Assembly (NCBI RefSeq): GCF_000269605.1
Contig: NZ_AKCI01000001.1
Span: forward strand, 1,116,001 to 1,180,000
DNA: 64,000 nt
Direction of reading: 5' to 3'
DNA from: Scardovia wiggsiae F0424
GTDB lineage: Bacteria > Actinomycetota > Actinomycetes > Actinomycetales > Bifidobacteriaceae
The notes under the pieces were generated by a model. That model saw nothing but the letters and a program-made list of their open reading frames with translations, was not told where the DNA came from and searched no databases. Both the position numbers and the translations under genes were made by a program. Positions 53,653-60,636 of this stretch are shown piece by piece (within the stretch, counting starts at the first letter, position 1; every line of letters begins with the position of its first letter).

Positions 53653-54492
53653 TCACTCAGTTTCCGGGAAGCTTGAATTGATATACACCGTGGTAAGTAT
53701 CGCAAAGACGAATGCCTGCAGTAGCGCCACGAATATTTCAAACGCTGTCAGAGCAAATCCGCCGAGGAACCATGCCGCGCCAACGAGCTTGATCGGGCCT
53801 GCTGACGTTACCAGATAGAACTGTGTAAGCGCAAAACATATAGCCACAACCAGATGCCCGGAAACCATATTGGCGAAAAGCCGCAGGGTCAGGGACAACG
53901 GACGGAACACCAGGAGCTCAAGCAGCTGGATCGGCGCAAGGATGATGTATACCGGCCAGGGTACGCCCGGGGGGAACATCTCATTACGCAGGAATTTAAG
54001 TATCCCCTGCTCCTTATGGGCCGTCCAGAAATAGTTGACAAGGGTAGCGATCGAGAACATCAGCGGCATAGCTATTGTTGCCGTGGCTGCAATATTAGCC
54101 CCCGGTATGACCCCGCACAGATTGAAGCATGCAATAGTAAGGAAAAGCGATGCTACAAACGGAGTATACTGTTTGCCGCGCAGCTCCCCCATCACCTGAT
54201 ATGTGATATTGTTCTGTACGAATTCAAGGACCCCTTCAACTGCCGACTGCCACCTGCCGGGGATGAGCTTTGCCCTGGCAGCCGTTATGCCAAGCACGAT
54301 CACGATAAGCGCGGTCATGATAAGGCGGACCATGATGATCCGGTTCATGGCAAAAATAGTGCCGGGGAAAAGGTTAACTTCAGGAAGGAAATCTTCCAGG
54401 CCCGGTATTTCAGGCTGAGCAGCAGCTAAAGTGACGGATGACTGGGCCGCCGCATAAGTGCCGAGGATCCCTATCCCCAGAGAACCAGCCAT
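53653..54492 (-). CDS. atpB: ATP synthase Fo a subunit
   Basis: 279 residues with five to six membrane helices. The essential arginine is in the helix LELLVFRPLSLTLRLFANMV (NMVSGHL follows), and the N-terminal part holds FAMNRIIMVRLIMTALIVIV. First gene of the atp operon; no atpI precedes it. Confidence 0.98.
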   Translation of the reverse strand: MAGSLGIGILGTYAAAQSSVTLAAAQPEIPGLEDFLPEVNLFPGTIFAMNRIIMVRLIMTALIVIVLGITAARAKLIPGRWQSAVEGVLEFVQNNITYQVMGELRGKQYTPFVASLFLTIACFNLCGVIPGANIAATATIAMPLMFSIATLVNYFWTAHKEQGILKFLRNEMFPPGVPWPVYIILAPIQLLELLVFRPLSLTLRLFANMVSGHLVVAICFALTQFYLVTSAGPIKLVGAAWFLGGFALTAFEIFVALLQAFVFAILTTVYINSSFPETE

Positions 54493-54832
54493 ATATCGCC
54501 TCCTTATTGCAAACTTGACTAACTATAGCCCAAAATCCCTAAAAAGGTAATTCAGGTGTTTGCCCAGCGTTTCGCACGCAGGTGCAGAACTGCCGATGCG
54601 GGGCAAAGACACAGCGTATCAGTACAAGGTGCACACAGCACAGCATTTTCGCTGAGTTTCGTACCAGGCTGCCGTCAGATGCGATGCAGGGCATGCTGCA
54701 GAAGGTATTCCGCGCTTCTATTGCTTATTATAGCTCGCACCTTGGCCGAATGCAGCCCCGCGGGCGCGACACGCGGCTTGACAAATCCCCATATCCCACT
54801 AAGGTGGTAGGAGCTGTTTTTAAAACAGCCGA
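54493..54832. promoter_or_regulatory. Divergent promoter region of the atp operon and tRNA-fMet
   Basis: 340 bases without a gene. Minus strand: TTACCT-N17-TATAGT with the -10 at 54522-54527, about 30 bases before atpB. Plus strand: TTGACA (54778-54783) with a weaker TAAGGT (54800-54805) 16 bases on, for the tRNA. A perfect palindrome GCTGTTTT-T-AAAACAGC (54813-54829) ends four bases before the tRNA and may guide 5' processing. Confidence 0.5.
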
Positions 54833-54909
54833 CGCGGGGTGGAGCAGCTCGGTAGCTCGCTGGGCTCATAACCCAGAGGTCCAAGGTTCAAATCCTTGCC
54901 CCGCTACCA
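54833..54909 (+). tRNA. Initiator tRNA-fMet, anticodon CAT
   Basis: 77 bases with encoded CCA. The acceptor has a mismatched first pair (C1 opposite T72), the three G:C pairs GGG/CCC in the anticodon stem (CTGGGCTCATAACCCAG) mark the initiator, and the T arm contains GGTTCAAATCC. Anticodon CAT is at 54867-54869. A short terminator-like stem GCCGCTGC / GCAGCGGC with TTTTCT (54912-54948) follows. Confidence 0.97.
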
Positions 54910-55147
54910 GTGCCGCTGCATCCACACGGAAAAACGCAGCGGCCTTTTCTATATCATCCAAAGTCCACGCGGTTCGTCCAGAAATTTTTTGGGATAACGT
55001 AGGCTGAGCAATGCCTAGAGCATTCGCAAGATCCTTCTGATGCACATCATTCAAGACCATTCCGATCTTAATATTGCTGCTTACAATCTTTTGCAATGAT
55101 CTGTGCGTATCTTTAGCTCGCAATAGCGTTGTATCTATTTCAGTCAT
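54866..55147 (-). CDS. XRE-type HTH regulator whose 3' end is antisense tRNA-fMet
   Basis: 93 residues with a helix-turn-helix HQKDLANALGIAQPTLSQKI (residues 36-55), likely a small DNA-binding repressor. The family fold ends near FFRVDAAALVAG; the remaining GQGFEPWTSGL is read from the complement of the tRNA-fMet 3' half, and the TGA stop is the complement of anticodon-loop bases (54866-54868). No ribosome site precedes the ATG, while TA-rich -10-like hexamers end 5-12 bases upstream, so the mRNA may be leaderless. It also reads across the tRNA terminator. Low GC and a paralogue divergent to it (55237) point to horizontal origin. Confidence 0.7.
   Translation of the reverse strand: MTEIDTTLLRAKDTHRSLQKIVSSNIKIGMVLNDVHQKDLANALGIAQPTLSQKISGRTAWTLDDIEKAAAFFRVDAAALVAGQGFEPWTSGL
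54912..54948 (+). terminator. Terminator of tRNA-fMet
   Basis: Stem GCCGCTGC / GCAGCGGC with a 16-base loop followed by CTTTTCT on the plus strand. It lies inside the antisense HTH reading frame. Confidence 0.6.
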
Positions 55148-55376
55148 ACTATAAAATATAGCATATACCTATATACAAATAGCTCAACACACCATTATAT
55201 TGCTTTAATCTATATTTCATATTACACTATATAGCTATGAGCAATATTCTAAAGCTAGAAGCGATAATAGGTCGCAGAATTGCAGGCGAAATGGCGATGA
55301 ATGATATTAATCAGGCTCATGTTGCTGAAATACTACATATTTCTCAGCCTACGTTATCCCAAAAAATTTCTGGACG
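54975..55376. repeat. Perfect 34-bp inverted repeat within two HTH genes
   Basis: The 34 bases at 54975-55008 are the exact reverse complement of 55343-55376. Each copy encodes QPTLSQKISGR, the recognition helix, in its own gene. Outside the repeat the two genes are clearly diverged. Confidence 0.9.
55200..55237 (+). promoter_or_regulatory. Leaderless promoter of the rightward HTH gene
   Basis: TTGCTT (55200-55205) and TACACT (55223-55228) are 17 bases apart. The ATG lies eight bases after the -10, so transcription should begin at or within two bases of the start codon; no ribosome site exists. Confidence 0.6.
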
Positions 55377-55461
55377 TATTCGTTTTTCTGCTCAAGAGAT
55401 CGCAATTCTTTCTGATCTTTTTGATGTTTCTGCTGATTTTTTGCTCGGCAAAAGTGACTAG
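55237..55461 (+). CDS. Small XRE-type HTH regulator
   Basis: 74 residues: INQAHVAEILHISQPTLSQK is the helix-turn-helix, followed by SGRIRFSAQEIAILSDLFDV and an end FLLGKSD typical of XRE domains (VSADFLLG). It faces the other HTH gene across 89 AT-rich bases, like a Cro/CI-type pair, and shares the recognition helix with it down to the nucleotide level. Expected to bind the same operator. Probably accessory (GC much lower than the core genes). Confidence 0.8.
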   Translation: MSNILKLEAIIGRRIAGEMAMNDINQAHVAEILHISQPTLSQKISGRIRFSAQEIAILSDLFDVSADFLLGKSD

Positions 55462-55615
55462 TAATGCTGTTTAAGAAAGGAGCTGCCTATGGTGTGATTT
55501 TTGGGCTGAATGTGAAGATGCCCCAGCCTGAGATATTGGGGCTGGGGCTGTGCAACTGTTCCTGTTATTACTAAAGAGGATGAGGGTTTATAGCAATTCT
55601 AGAAAGGAGTCGCAC
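55462..55615 (+). other. Spacer with hairpin after the HTH gene
   Basis: A strong AAGAAAGGAG site is followed by ATG GTG TGA, so only a three-codon frame. Then CCCCAGCC / GGCTGGGG (55521-55528 and 55540-55547) forms a hairpin that may end the HTH transcript. A second AGAAAGGAG site leads into the next small ORF. Confidence 0.4.
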
Positions 55616-55771
55616 GTGTATTTGGTTTTTCACGGTTTGCAAGAAACCGCTGTTTTTATTATAGCAGTCTGCCGTTTTACAGGTAGTCACAGGTTGGAGG
55701 CCGGTGTGTCGGACGAAAACTTGCGGCGTAGGAGATGTTATGCGAATGCATCCGTCTTTCTTAGGGAATAG
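55616..55771 (+). CDS. Short ORF of unknown function
   Basis: 51 residues from GTG 55616 with an excellent AGAAAGGAG site seven bases upstream: VYLVFHGLQETAVFIIAVCR, then a basic part ending ASVFLRE. No family is recognised. It could be the decayed end of a larger gene or a real small protein. Confidence 0.3.
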   Translation: MYLVFHGLQETAVFIIAVCRFTGSHRLEAGVSDENLRRRRCYANASVFLRE

Positions 55772-55783
55772 GAGCGTGGAGGG

Positions 55784-55924
55784 CTAATGGGTGCGGAGAG
55801 TGTTCTCAATGTGGCGGGCTGTGGCTGCAAGGTTGTGTGAGACTCCAGCAACAACACCGTATGCGCGGTTGGTGTTGATTGCTTTGGCGGATCGGGCGCG
55901 TACGGATGAGTCACGTTGTTGCAT
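55784..55924 (-). CDS. Short basic ORF of unknown function
   Basis: 46 residues: MQQRDSSVRARSAKAINTNR, AYGVVAGVSHNLAATARHIE, NTLRTH. Composition is protein-like, but the ribosome site is poor and a stop codon lies three codons upstream. A perfect palindrome (55939-55956) sits 15 bases before its start, where an operator would be. Could be a fragment of a mobile-element gene. Confidence 0.3.
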   Translation of the reverse strand: MQQRDSSVRARSAKAINTNRAYGVVAGVSHNLAATARHIENTLRTH

Positions 55925-55938
55925 CCCTGGATTCTAGG

Positions 55939-55956
55939 AGTGCAACAGGTTGCACT
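55939..55956. promoter_or_regulatory. Operator-like palindrome
   Basis: AGTGCAAC-AG-GTTGCACT, a perfect 8-bp inverted repeat with a two-base centre, in the AT-rich accessory stretch. The symmetric form suggests a dimeric DNA-binding protein site. Confidence 0.4.
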
Positions 55957-56138
55957 GCTATAAGGAAACATAAGAATAACATAATACCCCTCTTCCCCTT
56001 CGGGGATATTCCCTCCACAGGGGGGGACACCCACATCCGATAGATGAGGATAATAGGTTTGAAGATGAGGTGTTGTGGAAGGAAATGAGATGGACTTTGA
56101 TAAAAACTCTAATAATAATACGTATGTAATACATGTAT

Positions 56139-56179
56139 ATTACAATAGTATTGCGATTGTAATGCAATCGTGGTACACT
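56139..56179 (+). promoter_or_regulatory. Promoter and operator of the toxin/antitoxin-like pair
   Basis: TTGCGA (56151-56156) and TACACT (56174-56179) with a 17-base spacer. Within the spacer lies CGATTG-N5-CAATCG (56154-56170), and overlapping it ATTACAAT / ATTGTAAT (56139-56146, 56156-56163). Such symmetric repeats across a promoter fit autorepression by a ribbon-helix-helix dimer. Confidence 0.6.
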
Positions 56180-56233
56180 CACCTTTATGTTCATACCACA
56201 GATACAACAGAACAGTGATACCAAGGGATTATC

Positions 56234-56539
56234 GTGAGAATCATCGTGTTAGACACGATACAAGAACGTCATCCCCACATCAGCAAAAAGGATGTGATCA
56301 GCGCGTTCCATAGTGTCTATATAACAGTCCAACGCGAAGATACCAATGGATCAGAAACACCATGGATCGCTATAGGGCTAGACGCTCACGGTAGAGACAT
56401 GGAAATATGTTACGTGCAGAAAAATTCCACAATCATTATCTACCACGCCCTCACCCCGGTCACAAAAAAGATGCTTAACGAAATCAACTACTTAAAACAG
56501 AAAGGACACTACTATGAACGACCAAGAAATACTACATAA
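56234..56539 (+). CDS. Toxin-like small protein upstream of an RHH antitoxin
   Basis: 101 residues from GTG 56234 with AAGGGA six bases upstream. RIIVLDTIQERHPHISKKDV, WIAIGLDAHGRDMEICYVQK and IIYHALTPVTKKMLNEINYL resemble in layout small RelE/BrnT-fold toxins (conserved GxDxxGR-x-ME and a C-terminal HALTP), but no exact family can be named. It overlaps the following RHH gene by 26 bases. The pair shares one promoter. No catalytic residue can be proved from sequence alone. Confidence 0.6.
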   Translation: MRIIVLDTIQERHPHISKKDVISAFHSVYITVQREDTNGSETPWIAIGLDAHGRDMEICYVQKNSTIIIYHALTPVTKKMLNEINYLKQKGHYYERPRNTT

Positions 56540-56786
56540 GTACGGATTAAGCGACGAATGGGTCGAAAAGGATAGCGCCCGAGTAGAAGATGAAACCCAG
56601 TCAGATAATCTCACCGGTGTTTACTACTATGGGCTGCCACCCGAGCACAGGGAAAACGATGAACTGGTCACTCTCAGCGTACGTATCCCGCACAGCCTCA
56701 TGGAAGCAGCTACACAAGAGGCAAAAAAGTATCATTTAACCCGCAGCGAATACGTACGTCGCGCCCTCATCCAAGCCCAAGGATAG
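56514..56786 (+). CDS. Ribbon-helix-helix (CopG-like) antitoxin candidate
   Basis: 90 residues. The C-terminal part DELVTLSVRIPHSLMEAATQ and KYHLTRSEYVRRALIQAQG is a ribbon-helix-helix DNA-binding domain; the N-terminal 50 residues are acidic (EWVEKDSARVEDETQSDNLT) and would be the toxin-binding arm. The arm is N-terminal and the DNA-binding domain C-terminal, the reverse of many CopG/ParD antitoxins. Likely autorepressor of the operon through the palindrome upstream. Confidence 0.7.
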   Translation: MNDQEILHKYGLSDEWVEKDSARVEDETQSDNLTGVYYYGLPPEHRENDELVTLSVRIPHSLMEAATQEAKKYHLTRSEYVRRALIQAQG

Positions 56787-56807
56787 CCCAGAACCGCTTC
56801 AGCTTTC

Positions 56808-56855
56808 TGTGTGGGGTAGGGTGCCACGATGTTTCATGGCACCCTACCCCACACA
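56808..56855 (+). terminator. Perfect 19-bp hairpin after the RHH gene
   Basis: Arms 56808-56826 and 56837-56855 are fully complementary with a 10-base loop, 20 bases after the RHH stop. No T run on either side. Likely ends the toxin/antitoxin transcript or stabilises its 3' end. Confidence 0.65.
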
Positions 56856-56859
56856 TGTA

Positions 56860-57382
56860 TAAGTACGTATAGAAGAAAGGTTAAGAGAAAAGAAGAAAAA
56901 GAACCCACTAATACCTTTTCCATCAATGGCGATGAATCATCCATCGCCATTATAAAGAGCACGATCTTGAACCCACCAATCTCCTTCTGCACACGCAAAT
57001 AACCGCCACTGCGTCATAAGCCAAAGGCACAAACTATTAGCTTCTCCGAAATCACAGCCGATGCGGCAAGCCTTCCTGTTACCTGAATGAATACAGCAAA
57101 AAAATCATGGATCCTATTCCGGCAAGGTACCGGACATTTCAGCGAAGTCCTTCAGCAGCCTGTTTCAGATCCGAATAAACGCCCGGAAGCAGACTTGCCG
57201 GAAAGGCCATAAGCGGAGCAATATCCCGGCAGAATCACACTCATGTAGTACACTTGCAGGCAGACGGGTCCCACTGTATGCAGCACAACATCTGCACGTG
57301 TCCGCAAAACCATAATGCCGATATCAGCTTTTGATATTGCATTTAAACAGAAAAACAGAACTGACTAAGAGGAAGGCGTCAT
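56860..57382. other. Gene-poor stretch with a possible gene remnant
   Basis: A hairpin AATGGCGATG / CATCGCCATT (56925-56951) and a longer inverted repeat TTCCGGCAAG / CTTGCCGGAA (57117-57126, 57194-57203). On the minus strand about 56938-57105 is open and reads CDFGEANSLCLWLMTQWRLF then ACAEGDWWVQDRALYNGDG to a stop, which looks like the end of a protein without its start. Nothing else is recognised. Confidence 0.35.
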
Positions 57383-58105
57383 ATGATTGACAGCTCACAG
57401 CAGAACACACCTATACAGCCTGAGCAGCAGGACGGGCAGCAGTACAACGGAGACGACGGCCAATTCAGCCAGCCCACATATGCTGTGCCGCAGCCGGGGC
57501 AGGGTTCTCCCTCCCCCGCCCAGCCTTATGCAAATCAGCCTTCCCTAGGCCAGCTCTACCCCAATCAGCCATATTCCGGCCAGCAATCCCAGCCCGCTCA
57601 GGCGCAGCCTTCTGCTGCCTATCCTGCCCAGCCGACAGGCCCTTATTCCGGTGCGGCAGGCGGACCTGCGGGAGCAGATATGGTCTACTGGGAGGCGAAA
57701 GGGTACTATTACGCCAACAATAAGTTCCCCGCATCGCCGGCGGCATTCGCCGTTATCGGCTCCACCCTCCTTGTCACCAAGGCAAACTATTTCCTTATCG
57801 CTATGGGCCAGACGTTCGGCCTGCTCGGCGCTTTATTTCATCATGCCGCAGCGGGAGCTGTAAAAACTGCTGCGGATCCGGAGAAAATCATCCTCTCCGC
57901 TCCGGCCCAGAATATCCACAGTATTACCGTGCAGTCAAGCTTCACTAAGTCACCCGGCTTGCTGGTTACTCTGACGGATGGCTTCACTTTCCATATCGGT
58001 TCGAATTACCTGCTTTTCGGCGGCGCAAAAAGGGCACTTGCGGCCGTCCGCGACCCGCTCAGCGCAGCCAATCCTAACATCATTTTCAGTGATGGGAAGA
58101 ATTAA
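57383..58105 (+). CDS. Protein with Pro/Gln-rich N-terminus and PH-like C-terminal domain, function unknown
   Basis: 240 residues. Residues 1-95 are disordered and repetitive in Gln, Pro, Tyr and Ser (YPNQPYSGQQSQPAQAQPSA), a pattern common in actinobacterial envelope-associated proteins. Residues 100-240 form an ordered domain (YYYANNKFPASPAAFAVIGS, YFLIAMGQTFGLLGALFHHA, FTKSPGLLVTLTDGFTFHIG) resembling a PH/GRAM-like beta fold with one hydrophobic stretch. GAGGAAGG site before ATG. Converges with the next gene. Confidence 0.65.
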   Translation: MIDSSQQNTPIQPEQQDGQQYNGDDGQFSQPTYAVPQPGQGSPSPAQPYANQPSLGQLYPNQPYSGQQSQPAQAQPSAAYPAQPTGPYSGAAGGPAGADMVYWEAKGYYYANNKFPASPAAFAVIGSTLLVTKANYFLIAMGQTFGLLGALFHHAAAGAVKTAADPEKIILSAPAQNIHSITVQSSFTKSPGLLVTLTDGFTFHIGSNYLLFGGAKRALAAVRDPLSAANPNIIFSDGKN

Positions 58106-58153
58106 ACATAGATTAAGCACAGACACCCTATTAAAAGGGAATAGCGAGAATTA

Positions 58154-58200
58154 CAGAGGCTGTACTGGATATCCGATATATGTTCCTGGTATAGCCTCTG
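58154..58200. terminator. Hairpin between convergent genes
   Basis: A 12-bp stem with one G:U pair (58154-58165 with 58189-58200) and a 23-base loop, lying between the ends of the genes at 57383 and 58236. Could terminate from either side. Confidence 0.5.
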
Positions 58201-58235
58201 CGCTCTGCCGGCTAATATAAATATAGCAGGATACG

Positions 58236-59261
58236 TTACCGCTTAAAATCATTGCCTGCCTGATGTGAATATTGCTGATAATCACCATCGCCCTGCGCGC
58301 CGGCATCCGCATCCTGCCCGTCTATATCCGGCATATCCGGCAGACCCTCCGCAGAATCGCTGCCTTCAAAAAACTGAGCCGCCGTCCTGCCGGATCCATC
58401 TGTTGTTTCGGTCCGCGTCCAGCTGGATGTGTGCCCGTCCGCATCAACGGAATAATGTGTCGTGGTGGTACGGCTGACCGTCCCGTCGCCGCCGGGGGTT
58501 CCATAACTTCCGTCTGTACCGGCGTCTGCAGTATCTGCACGGAACGCATCCTCATCATCCCCATCATCTGCATCATCATCCTCATCGTCAGCACTGCTGC
58601 CGGGACTATCGCCCATACTTGCGGGATCCCCATATTCATACCTGTTTTTCCTGAAAAATGCGATCCACAGGAGGATAGCGATAATAACTACCCCTGTAAG
58701 CAGGAAGGAAAAGTCCCAGGAGCGCCTGATACCCGCTATAATCAGCCCGCCTCCTCTATATGTTACAAACAGAAAACGGGACAGCGCATAAACCATACCG
58801 CCCGCAATAATAACGGCACCTGCCAGTGCCACCCAGCTCTGGACTATGCGCTTGCCCGGCCTGGTATACGGCTCATTCTGCCGGCGCAGGAGGATGTGCC
58901 TAGTGAGTTCCGAGTTGAACTGGCAGGCTCCCTCAAAAAGACACAGCACAACAACGAAAAATATAAACATCCCCCCTTCCAGGTTTTTGACTGAATCATA
59001 CAGCGCCTTCATGGGGAAGAAGCCGAGAAAGCAAAGGACAGCGGGAAAAGCAGTGCAGTATCTGCGTATACGGATAAGGGAATCAAGATTCTCCTGCCGG
59101 TCCGACACTATTGCTGCAATCTTCTGCGAGATCCAGCCGAAAAAGACTATCAGGGCTATGATCACTGCTATCCAGAAGAAATTAAGCCCTCCACCAAATA
59201 CACGGTGGAAAAAGGAAGAAAGCCCGTCCCCCTGGCCTGCTGAGGCAATACTAAAACTCAT
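58236..59261 (-). CDS. Multi-pass membrane protein with acidic C-terminal tail, function unknown
   Basis: 341 residues from ATG 59261 (MSFSIASAGQGDGLSSFFHR), which follows AGAAGGG; the open frame to 59366 lacks support. About five membrane segments: FFWIAVIIALIVFFGWI, TAFPAVLCFLGFFPM, GGMFIFFVVVLCLFEGAC, WVALAGAVIIAGGMVYAL, FSFLLTGVVIIAILLWIAFF. The last 110 residues are strongly acidic and Gly/Ser/Asp-rich (SSADDEDDDADDGDDEDAFR) and should be cytosolic or extracellular and disordered. No domain is recognised. Confidence 0.7.
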   Translation of the reverse strand: MSFSIASAGQGDGLSSFFHRVFGGGLNFFWIAVIIALIVFFGWISQKIAAIVSDRQENLDSLIRIRRYCTAFPAVLCFLGFFPMKALYDSVKNLEGGMFIFFVVVLCLFEGACQFNSELTRHILLRRQNEPYTRPGKRIVQSWVALAGAVIIAGGMVYALSRFLFVTYRGGGLIIAGIRRSWDFSFLLTGVVIIAILLWIAFFRKNRYEYGDPASMGDSPGSSADDEDDDADDGDDEDAFRADTADAGTDGSYGTPGGDGTVSRTTTTHYSVDADGHTSSWTRTETTDGSGRTAAQFFEGSDSAEGLPDMPDIDGQDADAGAQGDGDYQQYSHQAGNDFKR

Positions 59262-59407
59262 ATCATATTCCCTTCTTTCGTGTGCTGCCGGTAAAATCCG
59301 AAGCCGGCGCCTGCAATCTGCCTGCAGCCTGCCTGTACCGCTGCAGACAGCACCACCGTACAGCAAAGCGGCGCACCCGGCAGAGCAGTGCCAGCCGCGG
59401 CCTGTAC

Positions 59408-60367
59408 TTACAGCGTTATTTTAACACCGCGGTCAGCCAGCTTTTTGAAATTCACATCGTTACCGGGGATAGATACTACCTGTCCGATAAGCCGCGCTTT
59501 CTTCTGCTCGTCCGAGCTGACTTCATCCGGAGTAAAGCTTTCGAGGATAGAGAGCAGCTCAGGATAGTATACTGAATCTTCCGCATACTTCCAGAAATAA
59601 TCTGCATTCGCGGCATGGCGGTAATGCCATGGCTTATGGAACAGGTTGTAGTGGATGATCTTAGGGTGGTCGGACCCTGCAGTGCCGTCGGTCATCATAG
59701 TATTCCATTCGCGCGCAAGCAGAAGGATCCTGCCGCGGCAGATCACATTGAGGTAATCCTGATCTACCGCAGCACATTCTACATGGTATTTTCTGAGCAG
59801 CCTTACAAAATGTTCGGTAAAATGTTCTTCCCGCATCGCCTTAAGGTTCATCAGGAGCATCCCTGAATTAATATAATCCCTGACAGGCATTCCAAGCGCA
59901 TTTTCAACATAATCTGTTGTTTCTTTATTTGCTGACATGAATACATCATGCACGCCTGCCACCAGGTTATCCCCCAGGTCATATGAATACAGTTCTGCCA
60001 CATCAGTATTTATTACGGTATCAGAGTCAAGATAAATGGCTTTATCGATATCGGGGAACATCTCCGGGATAAACAGGCGGAAATAGATAGTCATCGTTAT
60101 GTAGTCCGCACGGAGCATGTTCTTGTCATCGCTTACGGAGTCAATATAATCAGCATCCATAGGGTACAGTTCAATACTCACGTTGCCGGTAGCCATGTTG
60201 GTGAGATTGGTTTTCGATTCTTCGCTCAAGCCTTTGCCGACAATAATAATGCGATACTGTGTATTGCCTGAAATATCCGTATGGCTGATAAGCGAAGTTA
60301 AGGCTACTGACAGGAATGGGACGTAGCCTTCGTCGGCAGTGAAAAATACCGGGACTGTTTTTTGCAT
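59408..60367 (-). CDS. Glycosyltransferase family 8 protein
   Basis: 319 residues. The GT8 signature DKAIYLDSDTVINTDVAELY contains the metal-binding Asp114-Ser-Asp116; INSGMLLMNLKAMRE and DQDYLNVICRGRILLLAREW are the acceptor and second conserved blocks, and KIIHYNLFHKPWHY gives the distal histidine. Such enzymes transfer glucose or galactose from nucleotide sugars to lipopolysaccharide, teichoic acid or glycoprotein acceptors. No membrane segment, so cytosolic face. GAGGTACTTCT precedes the ATG. Neighbouring adhesin is a possible but unproved acceptor. Confidence 0.9.
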   Translation of the reverse strand: MQKTVPVFFTADEGYVPFLSVALTSLISHTDISGNTQYRIIIVGKGLSEESKTNLTNMATGNVSIELYPMDADYIDSVSDDKNMLRADYITMTIYFRLFIPEMFPDIDKAIYLDSDTVINTDVAELYSYDLGDNLVAGVHDVFMSANKETTDYVENALGMPVRDYINSGMLLMNLKAMREEHFTEHFVRLLRKYHVECAAVDQDYLNVICRGRILLLAREWNTMMTDGTAGSDHPKIIHYNLFHKPWHYRHAANADYFWKYAEDSVYYPELLSILESFTPDEVSSDEQKKARLIGQVVSIPGNDVNFKKLADRGVKITL

Positions 60368-60636
60368 AGAAGTACCTCATGCGTTGAATTATCGTCCTGC
60401 GAGGAGGCGCCAAGCCTCCTTCTCCAGGCATTACCAATACACCAGCATAGAGCACGCCGCCAACAAAAACAGACGGCGGCAAGGCGGACGGAAAGCCAGT
60501 CAGGCATTAACGCTGCCGGCGGTAAAACACGCAGGTACACATATGATTTGAGGCCCGGACGAAGTGACGCCCGGGCCTCAAATCTGCAGAGCCAGAGTTG
60601 CAGGAAAGTATTGCTGGCCTCACATATCGCTATCCG
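60368..60636. other. Spacer between the adhesin and the glycosyltransferase
   Basis: Holds a terminator (60546-60583) and one copy of a 14-base direct repeat GGTAAAACACGCAG (60521-60534) whose second copy lies beyond the adhesin at 63936-63949. No gene is seen. Confidence 0.5.
60546..60583 (-). terminator. Terminator of the adhesin gene
   Basis: A 13-bp perfect stem ATTTGAGGCCCGG / CCGGGCCTCAAAT with a 12-base loop, 54 bases after the adhesin stop. The A/T base pairs at the stem foot serve as a short U run on the minus strand. Confidence 0.7.

Noticed and set aside
57117-57203. 10-bp inverted repeat TTCCGGCAAG / CTTGCCGGAA as an IS end pair
   Set aside because: Arms are only 67 bases apart, no transposase remnant and no target duplication.
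55462-57382. Second copy of the tRNA-fMet 3' end as a right attachment site
   Set aside because: Searched for GGTTCAAATCC and CCCCGCTACCA by eye across the accessory stretch and found none, so borders of an integrated element cannot be set.
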